A DNA stretch of 15,065 nucleotides from Deltaproteobacteria bacterium (GTDB lineage Bacteria; Desulfobacterota_B; Binatia; UBA9968), in NCBI GenBank assembly GCA_016193385.1, contig JACPSF010000076.1, forward strand, positions 1-15,065, read 5' to 3'. Under the pieces are notes generated by a model that made no database searches, was not told the origin of the DNA, and saw only the letters and a list, made by a program, of their open reading frames with translations. The translations under genes were made by a program, and so were the position numbers. Positions 6,575-14,886 of this stretch are shown here, in pieces (the first letter of the stretch is position 1; every line of letters starts with the position of its first letter).

Positions 6575-6865
6575 ATGAAGACAGCAACCGTGTCCAAACT
6601 CAAGGCATCACTCAGTGAATATTTGAGGCAAGTAAAGGCAGGGGAAGAAGTTCTGGTGACCGAGCGTGGGCGACCTATCGCTAAGCTCGCGCCCGCTGTA
6701 AACCATCAAACTTTTCCTGAGCACCTAATTGAAATGGAGAAACAGGGGCTAATCAGGCTGGGCTCCGGAAAGCTGCCTAAAGGCTTCTGGCATCTGCCAA
6801 GACCGAAGGACCCCAAGGGCCTGACGGTAAAAGCCGTGTTGCAGGAAAGGGAGGGGAGTTGGTGA
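6575..6865 (+). CDS. Type II antitoxin, Phd/YefM family
   Basis: This 96-residue protein has the Phd/YefM N-terminal fold: MKTATVSKLKASLSEYLRQV (1-20), then the conserved stretch GEEVLVTERGRPIAKLAP (23-40). This domain dimerises and binds DNA. The remaining residues, rich in Lys, Pro and Leu, would wrap around the toxin. Length is slightly above the usual 75-90. Its last codons overlap the start of the PIN toxin gene. In this family the antitoxin neutralises the toxin and, alone or with it, represses the operon; a palindrome over the -10 box at 6532-6546 fits. The two-gene module is visibly lower in GC than its neighbours, suggesting horizontal acquisition. The name vapB is often applied to such partners, but the fold is Phd/YefM. 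Confidence 0.92.
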   Translation: MKTATVSKLKASLSEYLRQVKAGEEVLVTERGRPIAKLAPAVNHQTFPEHLIEMEKQGLIRLGSGKLPKGFWHLPRPKDPKGLTVKAVLQEREGSW

Positions 6866-7290
6866 AGTTCTGGGACACCTCAGCGATCGTCTCGCTATGC
6901 GTTAACAAGCCAGGTTCTGGAGCAGTAAAGTCGATACTCGTCAAGGATCCATCCATAGTTGTCTGGTGGGCGACGCGGACCGAGTGCGTCTCGGCCCTCA
7001 TGCGACAAGTTCGCGAAGGAGGACTAAGTGTGGCAGGGGAAAAGCAGGCCCGCCATGTGTTGTGGGTGCTAGTTAAAAGCTGGCTTGAGATCCAGGCGAC
7101 CGAAACCTTACGTGGAATAGCAGAACGGTTGCTGGCAGTTCATCCTCTCAGGGCGGCTGACTCCTTCCAGTTGGCTGCTGCTTTACAATGGTGCCAAAGG
7201 CAAACCGCGGATATGCACCTTGTTTCCTTCGACGCCCGCTTGCGTCAGGCTGCCTACAAGGAAGGGTTTACCCTTTTGCCCTCCGAATGA
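6862..7290 (+). CDS. vapC: PIN-domain ribonuclease toxin (VapC family)
   Basis: This 142-residue PIN-domain protein keeps the acidic residues that bind the metal: Asp5 in FWDTSAIV, Glu41 in RTECVSAL, Asp100 in AADSFQLAAAL and Asp124 in SFDARL. VapC toxins are Mg-dependent ribonucleases that cut tRNA or rRNA and stop growth unless held by the partner antitoxin. The GTG at 6862 is chosen as start: its bases overlap the antitoxin TGA (6863-6865) as GTGA, and a strong purine-rich ribosome binding site (GGGAGGGGAG, about 6849-6858) precedes it. A TTG at 6859 would add one residue and cannot be excluded. The overlap implies translational coupling. The target RNA cannot be predicted from sequence. 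All catalytic residues are intact, so the toxin is probably functional. Confidence 0.92.
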   Translation: MKFWDTSAIVSLCVNKPGSGAVKSILVKDPSIVVWWATRTECVSALMRQVREGGLSVAGEKQARHVLWVLVKSWLEIQATETLRGIAERLLAVHPLRAADSFQLAAALQWCQRQTADMHLVSFDARLRQAAYKEGFTLLPSE

Positions 7291-7423
7291 ACGAAGCGTC
7301 ATACCATCCGTTACTGTCATTGTGAAAACTTTTTTCCATTCGAGATTCGGACCGCATTCGGGGCTCACTCCCCACAAGATGTTATAACCGCGCAAGGATG
7401 AAAGAAAAGTGAGTGAAGAAATA

Positions 7424-9241
7424 TCAATCTTGGACCTTCAGCCCGGCCTCCGGCATTCTCAACCTCAATTCCTCCTGCTCGTACTGAAGCTGGTAGAGAC
7501 GGTAGTAGATGCCTCGCCGGCGCATCAGCTCCAAGTGAGAACCTATTTCCCGGACCTCGCCCCGGTGCAGCACGATGATCCGGTCGGCGTTGCGGATCGT
7601 GGAGAGGCGGTGGGCGATGACCAGGCAGGTGCGCTCGCGCATAATCTTCTCCAACGCATCCTGGATGAGCAGCTCCGTCTCTGTGTCCACGCTCGAGGTC
7701 GCCTCGTCCAAAACCAGTATCTCGGGCTGAAAGACCAAAACCCTGGCCAGAGCCAACAGCTGGCGCTGGCCCGCCGAGAAGTTACTGGCCCGCTCTCTTA
7801 CCTCTCCCTCGAAGCCTCCGGGGAGACGGCGGATGAAGGACTCGGCGTTCGCGTAGCGCGCGGCCCTCTCAATCCGCTCTAATGGGATCGATGGTTCTCC
7901 CAAGCAGAGATTAGTCCGGACATCTCCCGAAAAGAGAAAGACGTCCTGCAGCACAACGCCAATGTGTTTTCTCAACTCTTTGAGGTCCCAGTCCCGGACA
8001 TCAATCCCGCTGACACGGATCGAGCCTCGTTGAATGTCATAAAACCGGCTGAGCAGCTTGATCGTAGTCGTTTTCCCGGACCCTGTCGCTCCCACGACCG
8101 CGACTTTCTCGCCGGGCTCTATGCGGAACGAAACGCCTTTCAGAACCGGTTCGTTCGCTTTGTAGCTATACCAAACATCGTTAAAGACCACCTCGCCCCG
8201 AAAAGGCTTGGGGATCGCTGGTCTCGGAGGGCTGGAGATGGAGACCGGCGTGTCGAGGAGATGGAAGATCCGCTCGGCCGACGACATGGCCGACTGCATG
8301 ACCGTATATTTCTGGCTGAAATCGCGCAGAGGGACGAAGAAACGGTTGATGTATTCTTTGAAAGCTACCAAGGTCCCGATGCCGATCACGCCATGCAGCA
8401 CCTCGCCGCCACCGTACCAAAGCAAAAGCGCCACGCTCACGGAACCGGCGGCCTCCACCATAGAAAAAAGGGCCGCTTCATAGATGTTCGACCAATGGTT
8501 CGCATCCCGGTGCGCCGCGTTGAGTTCGTCGAACTCCCGGTAGCTTTTCTCTTCCCGGACAAAAAGCTGTATGACAGACATCCCCGAAATCGCCTCTGCC
8601 AGATAGGCGTTGATGCGCGCGATCCGCTCGCGAATCACCCGATAGGTCTGGCGCGCCCTCACGCGAAAGAAGTTGATGGCCAGCGCCATGGGCGGGATCA
8701 GCGCCAAGGAAACCAGGGCTAACTGGACATGCAGGTAGAACATGATCACAACGATCCAACCCAGCATGATGAAGTCCGAAACCAGGGTCATCACCCCGGC
8801 AGCAAACATTTCCTGGAGGACATCCACGTCCGTGGTCATCCGGGTCACCAGGCGGCCTACGGGATTGCGGTCAAAATAGCTCATGGGGAGCTTTTGCACG
8901 TGTGAAAATACCTCCACTCGCAAATCGGCGAGGCATTTCTGTGCCACCAGCATGGTAAGGTAATACTGAAAGTAAAAGGTCGTCGCCTCCCCCGCAATCG
9001 CGAGGAGAAAGAGCAGCCCCATACCCTGAAGACCCCAAAGGTTTCCACTGGCGATGTAGCCGTCGATGGCCACTTTCATGATATAGGGCTGCGCCAGGCC
9101 AAAGAGCTGCAGCAGCGGCAGCAGGAGCATGGAGAGCCAAAAGAGCTTCTTGTAGGGAAGCATGAACCGCCAGAGCCTCTTGATGAGCTTGAGATCGTAA
9201 GCCTTGCCGAATATCTCTTCTTCGTGACTTGCCGCCGCCAT
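7424..9241 (-). CDS. Heterodimeric ABC exporter half-transporter, canonical-site subunit
   Basis: This 605-residue protein has an N-terminal six-helix exporter domain (about residues 20-330) and a C-terminal ATPase domain (about 350-590). Walker A is GATGSGKT at 384-391, the Q-loop is LQD at 431-433, Walker B is ILVLDE at 508-513 with catalytic Glu513, and the switch His is His544. The signature is altered: FSAGQ at 488-492 instead of LSGGQ. The partner encoded just upstream has the opposite defects, which is the pattern of BmrCD/TM287-288 heterodimers: this subunit supplies the Walker A/B half of the active site and the degenerate signature half of the inactive one. It starts 30 bp after the partner's stop, with an AGAAGG ribosome binding site. 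Substrates of the family include drugs and lipids; none can be assigned here. Confidence 0.93.
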   Translation of the reverse strand: MAAASHEEEIFGKAYDLKLIKRLWRFMLPYKKLFWLSMLLLPLLQLFGLAQPYIMKVAIDGYIASGNLWGLQGMGLLFLLAIAGEATTFYFQYYLTMLVAQKCLADLRVEVFSHVQKLPMSYFDRNPVGRLVTRMTTDVDVLQEMFAAGVMTLVSDFIMLGWIVVIMFYLHVQLALVSLALIPPMALAINFFRVRARQTYRVIRERIARINAYLAEAISGMSVIQLFVREEKSYREFDELNAAHRDANHWSNIYEAALFSMVEAAGSVSVALLLWYGGGEVLHGVIGIGTLVAFKEYINRFFVPLRDFSQKYTVMQSAMSSAERIFHLLDTPVSISSPPRPAIPKPFRGEVVFNDVWYSYKANEPVLKGVSFRIEPGEKVAVVGATGSGKTTTIKLLSRFYDIQRGSIRVSGIDVRDWDLKELRKHIGVVLQDVFLFSGDVRTNLCLGEPSIPLERIERAARYANAESFIRRLPGGFEGEVRERASNFSAGQRQLLALARVLVFQPEILVLDEATSSVDTETELLIQDALEKIMRERTCLVIAHRLSTIRNADRIIVLHRGEVREIGSHLELMRRRGIYYRLYQLQYEQEELRLRMPEAGLKVQD

Positions 9242-9271
9242 GTTTTACTACTGCCTTCTGCCTACTCAGTG

Positions 9272-11011
9272 CTAAATTTGTTCTAACTCCTCGGCCAGTT
9301 GCTGCTGGCGAAATAGTTCCGCATAGAAGCCGCCCCGGAGAAGAAGCTCCTGGTGGTTTCCCCGTTCGATGATCTTCCCTTCTTCCAAGACCAAGATCTC
9401 ATCCGCCTCTTTTACCGCAGAGATCCTGTGAGAGATGATCACGCAGGTTTTCTCTTTGAGAACAGACCGAAGTCCGTTGAGAATCTCGTCTTCCGTCTGG
9501 GCATCCACGCTGGAAAGGCAGTCATCCAGGATAACGATCGGGCTTTTCAAAAGCAGGGCACGGGCCAAGGTCGCTCGCTGTTTCTGTCCCCCGGACAGGG
9601 TAATCCCCCGCTCTCCGACGATCGTATCCAGCCCTTGGGGAAAATTATCCAAATCCCGATCCAGCCGGGCAACCCGGACCGCATTTTCGATCTCCTCGCC
9701 TGAGGCGCTGTCCCTCCCGAAGGCGAGGTTGCGCCTGAGCGAGGTCGAAAAAAGAAAAGGATCCTGGGATACATAGCCCAGGCTCTTTCGAAGCTCGGAC
9801 AGGGAGAGCGTACGGATATCCCTTCCCCCGATTCGAATCTCTCCTGAAGTGGCATCGTAGAGTCTGGGAAGGAGTTGAACCAGAGTGCTTTTTCCGGCTC
9901 CGGTCCGGCCTACGATCGCCAGGGAACGACCGCGGGGCAAGGTAAAATTAATGTCCTTGAGAACGGCCTGGCCATTCGTCCTATGTTCGTAGGCAAACCA
10001 GACGCCGCGGAACTCGAGGCCTTCCCCGGAATCTCCGAGCGGTTGAGGAACGGGCGGACTGGCAATCTCCGGCTCCACCTTGAATATCTCTTCGAGGCGT
10101 TCCATCGCCGCGCGGCCTCTCTCGACGAGGGCAATCATCCAGCCGAAGGCGGCTGTGGGCCATGCCAGGATATTGAGATAAGCGATAAAGGCCACCATAT
10201 CCGCGACCATCAAGTCCCCACGAATGACCCGGATCCCGCCGTACCAGATGACGATGAAAACCGTGAGGCCGCTGACTCCTTGCATGAAAGGGCCGATCAG
10301 GCCGCGCAGCCTCGCCAGCTCCAGATTCTTTTGCTGAAAGTCCTCGTTGAGCCCGACAAACTGGTGGATCTGGTTCTCCTCCTGGGTATAGGCTTTGACC
10401 ACGTGCATCCCGCTAAGATTTTCCTGAACATGATTGCTCAGCTCAGCCATCTGCTGCTGCACTTTGAGCGACGCATTGAGGATCCTCCCGCGAAAATTCC
10501 GCACGGCCCAGATCAAAAGAGGGAATGGAACAAGAGCCGCCAAGGTCATCCGGACATCCATCGAAAACATCAGAACGAGCGCGTAGAGATAATACAGGGG
10601 GGCGTTGACGAGATTCAGGAACCCAGGTCCCAAAAGCATGCGCACTGCGGAGATGTCGTTAATGACGCGGGACATCAGGTCTCCGGTGCGCTGCGAGTGA
10701 TAGAAGGCGATGGGGAGCTTTTGTAGATGGGCAAAGAGATCGCTCCTGAGATCGTATTCGATGTCCCGGCCCGCGTTGAAAATAAGAGCACGGGAAAAGG
10801 TTCGAACGATCCCTTGAGCCACCGCCGCCGCGATGATGATCAAGGCATAGAAGGTAACGTCCCCGACGGCGCCTCCGCGCTCGATGATCCTCACGGCCGC
10901 CCGGATCCACCACGGGATCCACATCACCAGGGTCGCCGTCGCGAAAAGACAGATCGCGCCCAGGAGGTAACGTCGCCAATAGCGCCAGAGATAAGTTTTT
11001 AAACGGCCCAT
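9272..11011 (-). CDS. Heterodimeric ABC exporter half-transporter, degenerate-site subunit
   Basis: From the ATG at 11011 this is a 579-residue half-transporter: six membrane helices (about residues 10-310) then an ATPase domain (about 330-570). Walker A is GRTGAGKS at 368-375, the Q-loop is VSQD at 414-417, the signature is a perfect LSGGQ at 472-476 and the switch His is His528. Walker B reads VILDD (493-497), so Asp497 replaces the catalytic Glu. That substitution with an intact signature marks the degenerate-site subunit of BmrCD/TM287-288-type exporters and complements the next gene exactly. The reading frame stays open to 11308, but those 99 codons overlap typA and look non-coding. A TTG four codons upstream of the ATG has a better placed GGAG and is an alternative start. 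The gene is divergent from typA. Confidence 0.92.
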   Translation of the reverse strand: MGRLKTYLWRYWRRYLLGAICLFATATLVMWIPWWIRAAVRIIERGGAVGDVTFYALIIIAAAVAQGIVRTFSRALIFNAGRDIEYDLRSDLFAHLQKLPIAFYHSQRTGDLMSRVINDISAVRMLLGPGFLNLVNAPLYYLYALVLMFSMDVRMTLAALVPFPLLIWAVRNFRGRILNASLKVQQQMAELSNHVQENLSGMHVVKAYTQEENQIHQFVGLNEDFQQKNLELARLRGLIGPFMQGVSGLTVFIVIWYGGIRVIRGDLMVADMVAFIAYLNILAWPTAAFGWMIALVERGRAAMERLEEIFKVEPEIASPPVPQPLGDSGEGLEFRGVWFAYEHRTNGQAVLKDINFTLPRGRSLAIVGRTGAGKSTLVQLLPRLYDATSGEIRIGGRDIRTLSLSELRKSLGYVSQDPFLFSTSLRRNLAFGRDSASGEEIENAVRVARLDRDLDNFPQGLDTIVGERGITLSGGQKQRATLARALLLKSPIVILDDCLSSVDAQTEDEILNGLRSVLKEKTCVIISHRISAVKEADEILVLEEGKIIERGNHQELLLRGGFYAELFRQQQLAEELEQI

Positions 11012-11102
11012 GTCCCCAATCAAAATACTCCAGGAGACCAGTCTTCGCAAGGAAACCCATCGCTTGCTTGACAAAACAGCCGGCGTCCTTAATAAAGAAG
11101 TG
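11012..11102. promoter_or_regulatory. Divergent promoter region between the ABC exporter and typA
   Basis: This 91-bp region separates the divergent starts. On the plus strand TTGACA (11068-11073) and AATAAA (11091-11096, four of six consensus bases) have a 17-bp spacer. Initiation seven bases further on would fall at about 11103, the typA ATG itself, suggesting a leaderless transcript; only a weak AAGAAG precedes that ATG. On the minus strand a GGAG lies before the exporter start, but no clear promoter is seen. Confidence 0.45.
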
Positions 11103-12938
11103 ATGACGCCAAGCACCAATAGGCGCCGGGACGATATCCGCAACGTCGCCATCATCGCGCACGTGGACCACGGGAAGACGACTTTAGTGGACGCCATGTT
11201 GCACCAAACCGGTATCTTCCGCGCCAACGAACGGGTGATGGAACGCGTGATGGATTCTTTGGATCTTGAACGGGAGCGAGGGATCACTATCTTAGCGAAG
11301 AATACCACGGTTCACTACGGAGGAGTTAAAATTAACATTGTCGATACGCCCGGACATGCCGACTTCGGTGGCGAAGTGGAACGTACTCTGGCACTGGTCG
11401 ACGGAGTGATGCTCCTGGTCGACGCCTCGGAAGGGCCGCTGCCCCAAACGCGTTTTGTCTTAAAGAAGGCCCTGGAGGCCGAGCTTCCTCCTCTCCTCTG
11501 CATCAACAAAATCGACCGCCCCGATGCCCGCGCGGCCGAGGTGCTAGACGAAATTTACGATTTGTTCATTGATCTCGATGCGACGGAAGACCAACTGGAT
11601 TTTCCGGTGGTCTATACCGATGCCCGGGCCGGCATCGCCACGTGCGACCTGAGACAACCTTCTGAAAACCTTCAACCCCTCTTTGACCTCATCGTCCGGC
11701 GGCTGCCGGGACCGCTGGTCAATCCAGCGGCACCCACGCAATTCCAGGCCAATAATCTGGACTATGATGATTACGTCGGACGCTTGGCGATCGGGCGGGT
11801 TAAAAGCGGGACCCTTATTTGCGGCCCCTACACCCTGTGCCGCGTCGACGGCGCGCAGCAGGCGGTGAAAATCACCGAGATCTACGGATGGCGGGGGCTC
11901 AAACGGGTGGAATTGGAGTCCGCCACCGCGGGAGACATCGTGGCGGTGGCCGGCATTGAAGACATCGGCATCGGTGACACCATCGCCGACCGCGAGCGCC
12001 CTCAACCCCTTCCCGCGCTCCGCGTGGACGAGCCCACCATCGCAATGATCTTCAGCGCCAACAATTCGCCTTGGGCCGGCCGCGAAGGAGAATTCGTTAC
12101 TTCCCGAAAGTTGCGCGAAAGGCTGGCCTACGAACAGCGTAAGAATATCAGTTTCCGCGTGGAAGAAACCGATCAGCCGGACGCTTTTCAAGTAACCGGC
12201 CGAGGCGAATTCCAGCTGGCGATTCTGATCGAGACCATGCGCCGAGAAGGGTACGAGTTGCAGGCATCAAAGCCGACCGTGGTCACACGGGAAATCAACG
12301 CCACCCTCCATGAGCCGGTGGAATTGCTGGTGATCGATATCCCGCAGGATTTTATCGGCGTGGTGACCCAGCTCCTCGGGGTTAGGTGCGGCAAGATGAC
12401 CAAAATGGTGCATGCCGGCTCGAGCCGCGTGCGGTTGGAATTTTCCGTGCCGTCCAGAGGCTTGATCGGGTTTCGCTCCCGCTTCCTTACGGACACGCGC
12501 GGCACAGGCATTATGAACGCGCTATTCAACGGCTGGGCGCCCTGGCACGGCGCGATTCAGGCCCGAATCAACGGGGCTATGGTTTCGGACCGTGAAGGCA
12601 CGGCAACGCCCTACGCCGTCTTTCACCTCCAGGAGCGGGGTATCCTTTTCATCGCCCCGGGAACGCGCGTGTACGAAGGCATGATCGTGGGGGAGTATTC
12701 GCGTAACAATGATCTCAACGTCAACATCTGTCGCGAGAAGAAACTCACCAATATCCGTGCCGCCGGTCGCGACGAGAACATCCTGATCACCCCGCACCGG
12801 GAGATGGGACTGGAAGAAGGGATCGAGTGGGTCGCCGACGATGAGCTAATAGAAGTGACGCCCCAATCCGTGCGCCTGCGCAAAAAGATCCTCAGGCAGG
12901 TCGACCGGCCGAGACGAAGGCAGGAAGAGGAAGACTAG
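11103..12938 (+). CDS. typA: Translational GTPase TypA/BipA
   Basis: From the ATG at 11103 this is a 611-residue ribosome-binding GTPase, close to the roughly 607 residues of E. coli TypA. The GTPase motifs are AHVDHGKT (G1, 19-26), RGIT (G2, 59-62), DTPGH (G3, 81-85) and NKID (G4, 135-138). The EF-G-like domains follow, with [21 protein letters not shown] and the TypA-specific C-terminal region containing [15 protein letters not shown]. TypA acts in 50S subunit assembly and translation under stress and cold. The frame is open upstream to 11010, but family members start as here, shortly before [14 protein letters not shown], so the extra 31 codons are rejected. The C-terminus ends in an Arg- and Glu-rich tail. 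Its TAG shares CTAG (12935-12938) with the stop of the convergent glutaredoxin-like gene. Confidence 0.96.
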   Translation: MTPSTNRRRDDIRNVAIIAHVDHGKTTLVDAMLHQTGIFRANERVMERVMDSLDLERERGITILAKNTTVHYGGVKINIVDTPGHADFGGEVERTLALVDGVMLLVDASEGPLPQTRFVLKKALEAELPPLLCINKIDRPDARAAEVLDEIYDLFIDLDATEDQLDFPVVYTDARAGIATCDLRQPSENLQPLFDLIVRRLPGPLVNPAAPTQFQANNLDYDDYVGRLAIGRVKSGTLICGPYTLCRVDGAQQAVKITEIYGWRGLKRVELESATAGDIVAVAGIEDIGIGDTIADRERPQPLPALRVDEPTIAMIFSANNSPWAGREGEFVTSRKLRERLAYEQRKNISFRVEETDQPDAFQVTGRGEFQLAILIETMRREGYELQASKPTVVTREINATLHEPVELLVIDIPQDFIGVVTQLLGVRCGKMTKMVHAGSSRVRLEFSVPSRGLIGFRSRFLTDTRGTGIMNALFNGWAPWHGAIQARINGAMVSDREGTATPYAVFHLQERGILFIAPGTRVYEGMIVGEYSRNNDLNVNICREKKLTNIRAAGRDENILITPHREMGLEEGIEWVADDELIEVTPQSVRLRKKILRQVDRPRRRQEEED

Positions 12939-13175
12939 CGGCACAACTTGTTTCTCAGTTCCCTAACCGTCACCCTATACTTGAAGGCCTTGCGGCCATC
13001 GATGAAGAGAACGGGCACTTCACTGCCGAATTCTTCCTTAAGCCTCGGCTCCCTATCCACATCGATCTCTTCAAGCTCCAGAGCAAGCTCGCCGGCCGAG
13101 CCACCGAATCACTTCTTTCATCTCCTCGCAGAGGCAGCAGCCCTGTCTCGTGTAGAGCGTGAGCCGCCGGGTCAC
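12935..13175 (-). pseudogene. Glutaredoxin-like gene with a frameshift
   Basis: On the minus strand a GTG at 13175 opens VTRRLTLYTRQGCCLCEEMKEV, the start of a small glutaredoxin-like thiol oxidoreductase with a CCLC motif where the redox CxxC belongs. This frame stops at 13073-13071. In the next frame the rest of the fold continues: LALELEEIDVDREPRLKEEF, then GSEVPVLFIDGRKAFKYRV, then an Arg/Leu-rich end, stopping with TAG at 12937-12935. The cis-Pro stretch EVPVLFIDG and the C-terminus are intact. One extra base (or two lost) within 13071-13109 accounts for the break. Joined, it would be about 80 residues, the normal size of this DUF836/glutaredoxin-like family. A sequencing or assembly error is possible; otherwise this is a recent pseudogene. 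AGGGGG lies nine bases before the GTG. Its stop overlaps the typA stop by four bases. Confidence 0.8.
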
Positions 13176-13202
13176 ACCTAAAAGCCCCCTTACCGTAACC
13201 GG

Positions 13203-13214
13203 GGACAAATGTCC
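13203..13214. promoter_or_regulatory. Small dyad upstream of the glutaredoxin-like gene
   Basis: GGACAAATGTCC is a two-fold symmetric site (five-base arms, two-base centre) lying 28 bp upstream of the GTG start of the minus-strand glutaredoxin-like gene. Its position suits an operator, but no regulator gene is nearby and a 12-bp dyad can occur by chance. The centre is too small for an RNA hairpin. Confidence 0.25.
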
Positions 13215-13244
13215 ATCCCGACCTAAAAACCGGCCCACAGGCAG

Positions 13245-13277
13245 GTTGACACAAGGCCACCTTATCGGATACTCTCT
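13245..13277 (+). promoter_or_regulatory. Copy 2 of the conserved 33-bp promoter-like motif
   Basis: On the plus strand TTGACA (13246-13251), a 16-bp spacer and GATACT (13268-13273) reproduce copy 1 (6468-6500, minus strand) with about 29 of 33 bases identical. Both boxes are exact in both copies. It points rightwards, into a gap with no convincing gene and then the FAD oxidoreductase start at 13529, about 250 bp downstream. Confidence 0.6.
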
Positions 13278-13519
13278 GCCCCAAAATTGGCGCTTGGGCT
13301 CAGTCTGTTGTCTCTGGCCAGCGCCGGGGGACAGTCGAAGGCGGGCTGGCCCGCCGCTGCGGAGGAAGTTCGTGGATTCTCTGCGGTTCAGTCTCAAAGG
13401 GAATTCTTATCATTCACGTTGCGCCGGTCGCCAGCCACCGGCCGGCACAGTGCGGGTCACGCTCGCCAAACCGGCGAGCGCTGATCTATAGTTTCTCGTT
13501 TTTCAACCAACCACTGATT
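13278..13519 (+). other. Gap without a recognisable intact gene; possible remnant of a small secreted protein
   Basis: The gap lies between the promoter-like motif and the FAD oxidoreductase. A frame from TTG 13287 to 13484 begins with a signal-peptide-like stretch LALGLSLLSLASAGGQS and then loses recognisable character. An overlapping frame ends in SLKGNSYHSRCAG and PAGTVRVTLAK, vaguely like the start of a cupredoxin-type strand pair. The two would need a frame change to join, so this could be a decayed exported protein gene downstream of copy 2 of the motif. It could equally be non-coding sequence. I assign no function. Confidence 0.2.
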
Positions 13520-13528
13520 GGAGGCACG

Positions 13529-14822
13529 ATGCTCAGTGAAACCACCGTTGCCGCATTCAAGGCCAGCCTGCGCGGAGAACTCATCGCGCCGGGCGACCAG
13601 CGTTACGACGAGGCTCGCAAGGTCTACAACGCGATGATCAGCCGGCGGCCGCGCCTAGTGGCGCGTTGCGCCGACGTCGCCGATGTCATCACGGCCGTCA
13701 ACTTCGGCCGTGAGCAGAAGCTGCCGGTGGCGATCCGCGGGGGCGGTCACAACGCCGGCGGCCTGGGAGTGTGTGACGACGGCCTGGTGATCGATCTTTC
13801 GCCGATGCGGTACGTCCGCGTGGATCCGAAGAAGCGGACGGTCCTGGCCGGTGGCGGCGCGTTGTGGGGTGATGTGGATCACGCGGCGCACGTGTTCGGT
13901 CTGGCCGTGCCGGCCGGCATCATCTCGACGACCGGCGTCGGCGGCCTCACGCTTGGCGGCGGGCTCGGTCACCTGACGCGCCAGTGCGGTCTGACAATCG
14001 ACAACCTGCTCGCCGCCGACATGGTGCTGGCCAACGGCCGGTTCGTCACAGCGAGCGCCAAAGAGCACGCCGATCTTTTCTGGGCCGTGCGCGGGGGCGG
14101 TGGCAACTTCGGCGTCGTGACGTCGTTTCTATTCAAGGCGCACCCGATTCACACCAACTACGCGGGGCCGATGTTGTGGCCACTCGAAGATGCGGCCGAG
14201 GTCATGCGCTGGTACCGCGGCCTCATCACCAAGGCACCCAACGCGCTGACCGGGTTCTTCGCCTTCCTCACGGTCCCACCGGGGCCGCCGTTTCCCGAGC
14301 ATCTGCAAGACCCCGGCGCTCGACATAGTGGGCCCGATTCCACACCCGGCCCTCCAAAGTATGTTCGACGGTCTCTACCCGCCCGGTCACCAGTGGTACT
14401 GGAAAGCCGACTTCGTGCGCGAGCTCAGCGACGAGGCCATCGCGCTGCACTTGGAGCACGCTGCGAAACTGCCGACAATGCAATCGACGATGCACTTGTA
14501 CCCAATCAATGGCGCGGCGAGCCGCGTCAGGAACAGCGCGACGCCGTGGTGCTACCGCGACGCGGTCTGGGCTTCCGTGATGGTCGGTGTCGATCCGAAC
14601 CCGGCGAACAAGGAGCAGATCAGCGCGTGGGCGAAGGACTACTGGACCGCGCTGCATCCGTATTCCGCCGGCGGCGCGTATGTGAATTTCATGATGGACG
14701 AGGGAGAAGATCGTATTCGGGCGACGTATGGAAAGAACTACGATCGTCTGGCGAAGGTGAAGAAGCGGTACGACCCGACGAACCTGTTCCACGTGAATCA
14801 GAACATCAAGCCCGCGAAGTGA
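13529..14822 (+). pseudogene. FAD-binding oxidoreductase (BBE type), broken by frame change and internal deletion
   Basis: A strong GGAGG (13520-13524) precedes the ATG at 13529. The N-terminal part (about 258 residues) is a PCMH-type FAD domain: RGGGHNAGGLGV (70-81) holds His74, the usual covalent FAD attachment. In PAGIISTTGVGG the second, cysteinyl, attachment site of berberine-bridge enzymes is not Cys. The frame goes wrong at about 14302, after FPEHLQ. The correct sequence resumes one frame over as KTPALDIVGPIPHPALQSMF and runs to 14822, ending in the BBE motif NFMMDEGEDRIRATYG...YDPTNLFHVNQNI. Intact relatives have roughly 30-35 more residues between these parts, so about 100 bp seem lost. 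The original frame runs on as nonsense to 14950. The enzyme would lack part of its substrate domain and is probably dead unless this is an assembly error. Confidence 0.82.
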
Positions 14823-14886
14823 ACGCCCGCGACGCTCGACCACGGGGGATCCGCATGCGGCTATGTGGTTATATCTTGGTTCCGAT

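Noticed and set aside
7291..7423. Possible terminator after vapC (GGGG/CCCC pair at about 7357-7372 and a T-run near 7330)
   Set aside because: The stem is only four bases and the T-run lies upstream of it, so it does not form an intrinsic terminator.
9875..10726. Long plus-strand open frame (283 codons) inside the exporter gene
   Set aside because: It is antisense to conserved ABC transporter sequence, with charged low-complexity composition and no domain; such shadow frames are expected in GC-rich DNA.
11010..11102. 31-codon N-terminal extension of TypA
   Set aside because: TypA proteins begin just before [14 protein letters not shown]. The extension overlaps the promoter-like boxes and the divergent spacer.
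11012..11308. Reading frame extending the first exporter subunit by 99 codons on the minus strand
   Set aside because: It overlaps the conserved GTPase domain of typA, is rich in Arg and Ser without family similarity, and the exporter N-terminus is complete from 11011.
13159..13491. Plus-strand 110-codon frame between typA and the FAD oxidoreductase
   Set aside because: It runs antisense through the glutaredoxin start and across the promoter-like motif; only a short C-terminal part looks protein-like, mentioned as a weak remnant.
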